Shown: piece by piece, positions 58,618-64,000 of the stretch
How positions within the stretch are numbered: the first letter of the stretch is position 1
Layout: every line of letters starts with the position of its first letter
Assembly: GCF_035982055.1 (NCBI RefSeq)
Contig: NZ_CP108427.1
Location: 6,633,001-6,697,000, forward strand
Source of the DNA: Streptomyces sp. NBC_01288
GTDB lineage: Bacteria; Actinomycetota; Actinomycetes; Streptomycetales; Streptomycetaceae
Direction of reading: 5' to 3'
DNA length: 64,000 bases
Program-made: the position numbers and the translations under genes
Notes under the pieces: model-generated
What the model was told of the DNA's origin: nothing
Database searches by the model: none
Seen by the model: only the letters and a program-made list of their open reading frames with translations

Positions 58618-60497
58618 CCTCGACGACGAGGCTGACGGTCGCACAGGCACTCGTACGGTTCCTGTCCGTCCAGTTCACCGAACGCGACGGCGTACGGCGG
58701 CGGTTGATCGACGCGACCTGGGGCATCTTCGGCCACGGCAACGTGGCCGGCCTCGGCCAGGCACTCATCGAGTACAGCGACGAGATGCCGTACCACCAGG
58801 GCCGCAACGAACAGTCCATGGTCCACGCGGCGGTCGGCTACGCGCGTCAGTCGAATCGCCTGGCGGCACACGCCGTTACGACGTCCATCGGCCCCGGCGC
58901 CACCAACCTCGTCACCGGCGCCGCACTCGCCACCATCAACCACCTCCCGGTCCTGCTCCTCCCCGGCGACACCTTCGCCGGCCGCCCCGCCGACCCGGTG
59001 CTCCAGCAGCTCGAAGTCCCGTACGCGGGCGACGTGTCGGTCAACGACTGCCTGCGCCCGGTGTCGAAGTACTTCGACCGCGTCACCCGCCCGGAAGCGC
59101 TCATCCCCGCCGCCCTGAACGCCATGCGCGTGCTCGCCGACCCCGTGGAGACCGGAGCCGTGACTCTCGCTCTCCCGCAGGACGTTCAGGCCGAGGCGTA
59201 CGACTGGCCGGACGAGTTCTTCGCCGAACGCACCTGGTACGTAAGGCGACCGCCCGCCGACCCGGCCGAACTGGCCGAAGCGGTAAGGGCAGTTCGCGCG
59301 GCCGAGCGCCCCCTGATCATCGCGGGTGGCGGAGTCCACCACAGCCGCGCGGAGGCGGCCCTCGCGGAGTTCGCGTCGGCCACCGGCATCCCGGTCGCCT
59401 CCACCCAGGCCGGCAAGGGCTCCCTGAACCACGACCACCCCCAGGACGTCGGCGGCATCGGCCACACCGGCACCGCGACCGCCGACGAACTCGCCCGCCT
59501 GGCCGACCTGGTGATCGGCATCGGCACCCGCTACACCGACTTCACCACCGGCTCCCACACCCTCTTCGAACGCCCCGGCGTCCGCTTCCTCAACCTCAAC
59601 ATCGGTGCCTACGACGGCCACAAGCTCGCCGGGCAGCCGCTGATCGCGGACGCGCGCGACGGACTCACCGCGCTGGCAGGGGAGTTGGGCCCGGACCCCT
59701 ACCGGGTCACCGCGTCCTACATCGCCGAGTACCGCGAGGACAAGGAGCGTTGGGAGCAACGCGTCGACGCCTGCTACGAGGCGGAGGAACCCGACGTACG
59801 CCCCACACAGCCCCAAGTCCTGGGCGCACTGGACGAGATCGTCGACGCGTCGGACATCATCGTCAACGCGGCGGGATCGCTCCCCGGCGATCTGCACAAG
59901 CTGTGGCGGACGCGGTCGTTCGACCAGTACCACCTGGAGTACGGCTACTCCTGCATGGGCTACGAGATCCCGGCCGCGATCGGCGTGAAGCTGGCCGCGC
60001 CGGACCGGCCGGTGTGGGCGCTGGTCGGCGACGGCACGTATCTGATGATGCCGACGGAGATCGTGACCGCCGTACAAGAAGGCATCGCGATCAAGGTCCT
60101 GCTGATACAGAACCACGGGTACGCCTCCATAGGCGGCCTGTCGGAGTCGGTGGGCGGCGAGCGCTTCGGCACGGCCTACCGTCACCAGGCGGACGACGGC
60201 ACCTACACCGGCGCCCCGCTGCCCGTCGACCTCGCCGCCAACGCGGCCAGCCTCGGCATGCGTGTGCTGCGCGCGAAGACCGTCAGCGACCTGCGCGAGG
60301 CACTCGCCGTGGCGCGGGCCGCCGACACTCCCACATGTGTCTACGTGGAGACCGAAACCGCAGACACAGTGTCGGGCGCGCCCCCGGCGCAGGCCTGGTG
60401 GGATGTACCTGTGGCCGCGACCGCGACCCGATCGTCCGCGGTCAAGGCACGTGAGCTGTACGAACGGCACGTCTCCACCCGACGCCGCCATCTGTGA
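58614..60497 (+). CDS. iolD: 3D-(3,5/4)-trihydroxycyclohexane-1,2-dione hydrolase
   Basis: 627 residues, a ThDP enzyme. WGIFGHGNVAGLGQALIEY and PYHQGRNEQSMVHAAVGYARQ hold the activating Glu; the ThDP motif is GDGTYLMMPTEIVTAVQEGIAIKVLLIQNHGYASIGGL (GDG...QN). It opens the ring of the trihydroxycyclohexanedione to 5-deoxy-glucuronate. The start overlaps the iolB stop (ATGA), showing translational coupling. Confidence 0.95.
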   Translation: MTSTTRLTVAQALVRFLSVQFTERDGVRRRLIDATWGIFGHGNVAGLGQALIEYSDEMPYHQGRNEQSMVHAAVGYARQSNRLAAHAVTTSIGPGATNLVTGAALATINHLPVLLLPGDTFAGRPADPVLQQLEVPYAGDVSVNDCLRPVSKYFDRVTRPEALIPAALNAMRVLADPVETGAVTLALPQDVQAEAYDWPDEFFAERTWYVRRPPADPAELAEAVRAVRAAERPLIIAGGGVHHSRAEAALAEFASATGIPVASTQAGKGSLNHDHPQDVGGIGHTGTATADELARLADLVIGIGTRYTDFTTGSHTLFERPGVRFLNLNIGAYDGHKLAGQPLIADARDGLTALAGELGPDPYRVTASYIAEYREDKERWEQRVDACYEAEEPDVRPTQPQVLGALDEIVDASDIIVNAAGSLPGDLHKLWRTRSFDQYHLEYGYSCMGYEIPAAIGVKLAAPDRPVWALVGDGTYLMMPTEIVTAVQEGIAIKVLLIQNHGYASIGGLSESVGGERFGTAYRHQADDGTYTGAPLPVDLAANAASLGMRVLRAKTVSDLREALAVARAADTPTCVYVETETADTVSGAPPAQAWWDVPVAATATRSSAVKARELYERHVSTRRRHL

Positions 60498-60511
60498 AGG
60501 AGCATCTGGGC

Positions 60512-62014
<1,503 letters not shown>

Positions 62015-62035
62015 GAATCGCCAAGCTCGACACAT

Positions 62036-62069
62036 GGGGCCGTCCGGATCGCGGACGGCCCCTTTTTTT
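62036..62069 (+). terminator. Rho-independent terminator of the inositol operon
   Basis: GGGGCCGTCC (62036-62045) pairs with GGACGGCCCC (62053-62062) over a 7-base loop and is followed by seven T. It is the only classical T-tailed terminator noticed in the window. Confidence 0.9.
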
Positions 62070-62183
62070 CGCCTACGACGGCTGCGGTTCCCGTAGCGCT
62101 CGCATGCGGGACCGGTACTGCCTCCGGGTGCCGAATACGGCACTCCATCCGGACTGGATCAACGGATTCCGTAGGTGAACACC

Positions 62184-62209
62184 CATTGACGTGATGGTTT
62201 CCGTCAATG
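62184..62209. promoter_or_regulatory. Inverted repeat CATTGACG-N10-CGTCAATG over the permease start
   Basis: CATTGACG (62184-62191) and CGTCAATG (62202-62209) are perfect complements. The right arm includes the ATG at 62207, so the repeat is either an operator over a start site or, if translation begins at GTG 62222, an operator in the leader. Confidence 0.5.
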
Positions 62210-62222
62210 TTCCATCAGCGCG
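62207..62222 (+). promoter_or_regulatory. Two candidate starts of the APC permease
   Basis: ATG 62207 and GTG 62222 are in frame; neither has a clear ribosome site. GTG gives a N-terminus VTDTLPTAEA and leaves the inverted repeat fully upstream. Confidence 0.35.
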
Positions 62223-63628
62223 TGACCGACACCCTCCCCACCGCCGAAGCCACCGGAGCAGCCGTAGCCGAGGCGCCGGACACCTCCGGGCGTCCGCAAC
62301 AGCTGAAGCGCTCCATCGGCATCGTCGGCGGCACGCTCCTCACGCTCTCCTGCGTGACACCGGCGTCGACGCTCTTCGTGGTCGTCCCCGACCTGTTCGG
62401 CTCGCTCGGCACTGCGACCGCCCTCACGATCGCGATCGGCTCGGTCCTCTGCATCGCCGTGGCGTTCTGCTACTCGGAACTGGGCACCCTCATCCCCAGC
62501 GCGGGCGGCGAGTACGCGATGGTGTCAACCCTGGCGGGCAGGCTCGCGGGCTGGCTGGTCTTCGTCCTTTCCCTCCTGGTCGTGATGATCGTCCCGCCGG
62601 TGATAGCGATGGGCACGGCGGACTACCTGGCCCCGATAGCCCACCTGAACCCGTCCATGACCGGCGCCGGAGTGATGCTCCTGGCAACGCTGGCAGGCCT
62701 GTTGGACCTGCGGGCCAACGCGTGGATCACGGGCATCTTCCTGGTCCTGGAGGTCATAGCGGCAGGAGTCGTAGCCTTGCTCGGCTTCACGCACAGCCAA
62801 CGAGGCCTCGGCAGCCTGACCTCGATGCAGGTAGCCGGGACAGGCGGCCACACGGACACGGTGACGGCGATGCTGGTGGTCTCGGGCCTGGCGATAGCCC
62901 TGTTCGTCACGCAAGGCTTCTCGACGGCGGTCTACCTCTCCGAAGAACTGGAGAACCCGCGCCGCAACGTAGCCCGCACGGTCCTGGCCACCCTCGCGAT
63001 CTCGACGGTGATCATCCTGGTCCCGGTGGTCGCGATCACGATGGGCGCGAACGACCTCTCAACCCTGACCGGCGGCGACATCGGATCGATGGTGACAGCC
63101 TGGTCCAACTCCGCGGTCGGCACCTTCGTCAGCCTCTGCGTAGCCCTCGCGATCATCAACGCCGGCATCGTCATGGTCATCCAGAACTCCCGAGTCCTCT
63201 TCGCCTCGGCCCGGGACAAGGCCTGGCCCCACCCGGTCAACACGGTCTTCTCGAAACTGGGCCGCTTCGGATCCCCTTGGGTGGCCACGCTCGCCGTAGG
63301 CATCCCCGGAGCGGTCCTCTGCTTCGTCAACCTCGACACCCTGTACGGCGTGACAGGCGTCTCGGTGACCGGCATGTACCTCCTGGTCGCGGTAGCCGCC
63401 CTGCTCTCCCGCCGCGGACAACACAGGCACACGCACGCGTGGCGCATGCCGCTATGGCCCGGAATGCCGATCCTCTTGATCGCAGTCCTGGCCTACATCC
63501 TCACCCAGCAGGAGACGACCTACTTGCTCTGGACGGGCGGCATAGTGACGCTGGCCACTCTCTACTGGGCGTTCTATCTCCGCCCGCGCAGGGAGACCCG
63601 CTGGCTGATCTCAATCCCGGAGAACTAG
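62207..63628 (+). CDS. APC superfamily amino acid/amine permease
   Basis: About 473 residues, twelve likely membrane segments. GIVGGTLLTLSCVTPASTLF and AFCYSELGTLIPSAGGEYAMVSTLAG are the APC signature start; VTQGFSTAVYLSEELENPRRNVARTVL and VMVIQNSRVLFASARDKAWP are the usual inner loops. The substrate is unknown; adjacency to the inositol operon is not evidence for inositol transport, which is not usual in this family. The start is 62207 or 62222, see the site above. An inverted repeat overlaps the first. Confidence 0.8.
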   Translation: MFHQRVTDTLPTAEATGAAVAEAPDTSGRPQQLKRSIGIVGGTLLTLSCVTPASTLFVVVPDLFGSLGTATALTIAIGSVLCIAVAFCYSELGTLIPSAGGEYAMVSTLAGRLAGWLVFVLSLLVVMIVPPVIAMGTADYLAPIAHLNPSMTGAGVMLLATLAGLLDLRANAWITGIFLVLEVIAAGVVALLGFTHSQRGLGSLTSMQVAGTGGHTDTVTAMLVVSGLAIALFVTQGFSTAVYLSEELENPRRNVARTVLATLAISTVIILVPVVAITMGANDLSTLTGGDIGSMVTAWSNSAVGTFVSLCVALAIINAGIVMVIQNSRVLFASARDKAWPHPVNTVFSKLGRFGSPWVATLAVGIPGAVLCFVNLDTLYGVTGVSVTGMYLLVAVAALLSRRGQHRHTHAWRMPLWPGMPILLIAVLAYILTQQETTYLLWTGGIVTLATLYWAFYLRPRRETRWLISIPEN

Positions 63629-63635
63629 AGGGGGT

Positions 63636-63686
63636 CTTTTAGGGGCGCGGGGAACTGCGCGCTCAGCCACAGCGCACCCGCACTCG
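63636..63686 (+). repeat. Dispersed intergenic repeat, short variant (copy F)
   Basis: TTTTAGGGGCGCGGGGAACT, then GCGCGCTCAGCCACAGCGCA and CCCGCACTCGG. It follows the APC permease stop by about eight bases. Confidence 0.85.
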
Positions 63687-63801
63687 GCAGCAAACAGCGC
63701 CACCCGAGCTATTGGCCGTACACCAAGCGCGGTACACACCTCACCCCCGGTTCACCCCAGGGTCTGCCCCAACTGTCAGAGACGCCCCGTACCGTTGACA
63801 C

Positions 63802-64000
63802 ATGGATCTTCGACTGCCCGGGCTGCAAGGCCTACGACGACCACGACACCCCCGGCGCTGGCTGGCAGCCACCGCAGCCGTCGTCGTGCTCGCCGCCGCC
63901 GGCACCTGGACGGCCGCAGCCTCGGACACCACACCCCCGGTCCACCAGACAGACCGCATGATGGCGATCGACGGCGTCACCCTGGACACCTCGTACTTCA
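63802..64000 (+). CDS. Start of an exported protein, possibly a CocE/S15-type hydrolase (partial)
   Basis: 66 codons are visible. A basic start (MDLRLPGLQGLRRPRHPRRW) precedes a hydrophobic signal segment (LAATAAVVVLAAAGTWTAAA), then TDRMMAIDGVTLDTSYF. The last part resembles the opening of CocE/NonD or X-prolyl dipeptidyl peptidase-like hydrolases (LDTSYF), but too little is present to be sure. The gene continues past the right edge. Confidence 0.5.
   Translation, partial: MDLRLPGLQGLRRPRHPRRWLAATAAVVVLAAAGTWTAAASDTTPPVHQTDRMMAIDGVTLDTSYF

Overview
The window is high-GC, gene-dense actinobacterial chromosome. GC-rich third codon positions, many GTG starts, one TTA leucine codon (a bldA-type codon), DUF397/XRE/ATPase regulatory trios and several copies of a short intergenic repeat common in Streptomyces all point to Streptomyces or a close relative. 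No rRNA, tRNA, CRISPR array, transposase, phage or replication gene was seen. It reads as chromosomal arm or arm-proximal DNA rich in sugar catabolism, transporters and one-gene regulators.

Layout. 1-9.9 kb: exported and envelope functions (a partial PMT-type glycosyltransferase, a beta-lactamase-fold serine hydrolase, a phytase-like esterase, a fused tandem ABC exporter, a small exported protein, an S37-type secreted aminopeptidase, a lipoprotein). 9.9-14.8 kb: an exported GH3/NagZ-type hexosaminidase, then an EPSP synthase paralogue with a GNAT and a small alpha/beta hydrolase. 14.7-22.8 kb: MFS exporters, a MarR-GNAT fusion, an isomerase-like protein, DUF4253, peptidase E, an NAD-dependent epimerase and an AraC regulator divergent from an MFS gene. 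22.8-23.85 kb: a noncoding, roughly 1 kb imperfect inverted repeat between convergent genes. 23.9-28.3 kb: a LacI regulator divergent from a three-gene sugar-catabolic operon (Gfo/Idh/MocA, DUF993, TIM-barrel isomerase). 28.4-31.3 kb: MarR divergent from a nitroreductase-like gene with a short coupled upstream ORF and a TTA codon; a small exported Ig-like protein behind an unusual structured leader; a small hypothetical.

31.4-37.5 kb: a ribose operon read leftwards, rbsR-rbsA-rbsCB(fused)-rbsK-rbsD, with two tandem LacI operators. 37.8-38.6 kb: a decayed FAD monooxygenase. 39-40.6 kb: an ATPase/XRE-DUF5753/DUF397 trio. 40.7-44.4 kb: recD2 and citrate synthase. 45.3-48.1 kb: copZ-copA under a CsoR-like operator. 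48-54.9 kb: PrsW protease, cation/proton antiporter, TetR divergent from an MMPL exporter, a zinc alcohol dehydrogenase and a GNAT. 55.1-62 kb: a small HTH protein, then an inositol operon iolC-aldolase-iolB-iolD-mmsA ending in a classic terminator. 62.2-64 kb: an APC permease and the start of an exported protein.

How the genes work together: the ribose operon imports, phosphorylates and isomerises ribose. The iol operon carries the middle and late steps of myo-inositol breakdown; iolG and iolE are not in the window. copZ/copA form a copper-efflux pair. Four divergent regulator/target pairs (AraC/MFS, LacI/sugar operon, MarR/nitroreductase, TetR/MMPL) suggest local autoregulated circuits. All functional assignments come from motifs and gene order read by eye; no database search was run.
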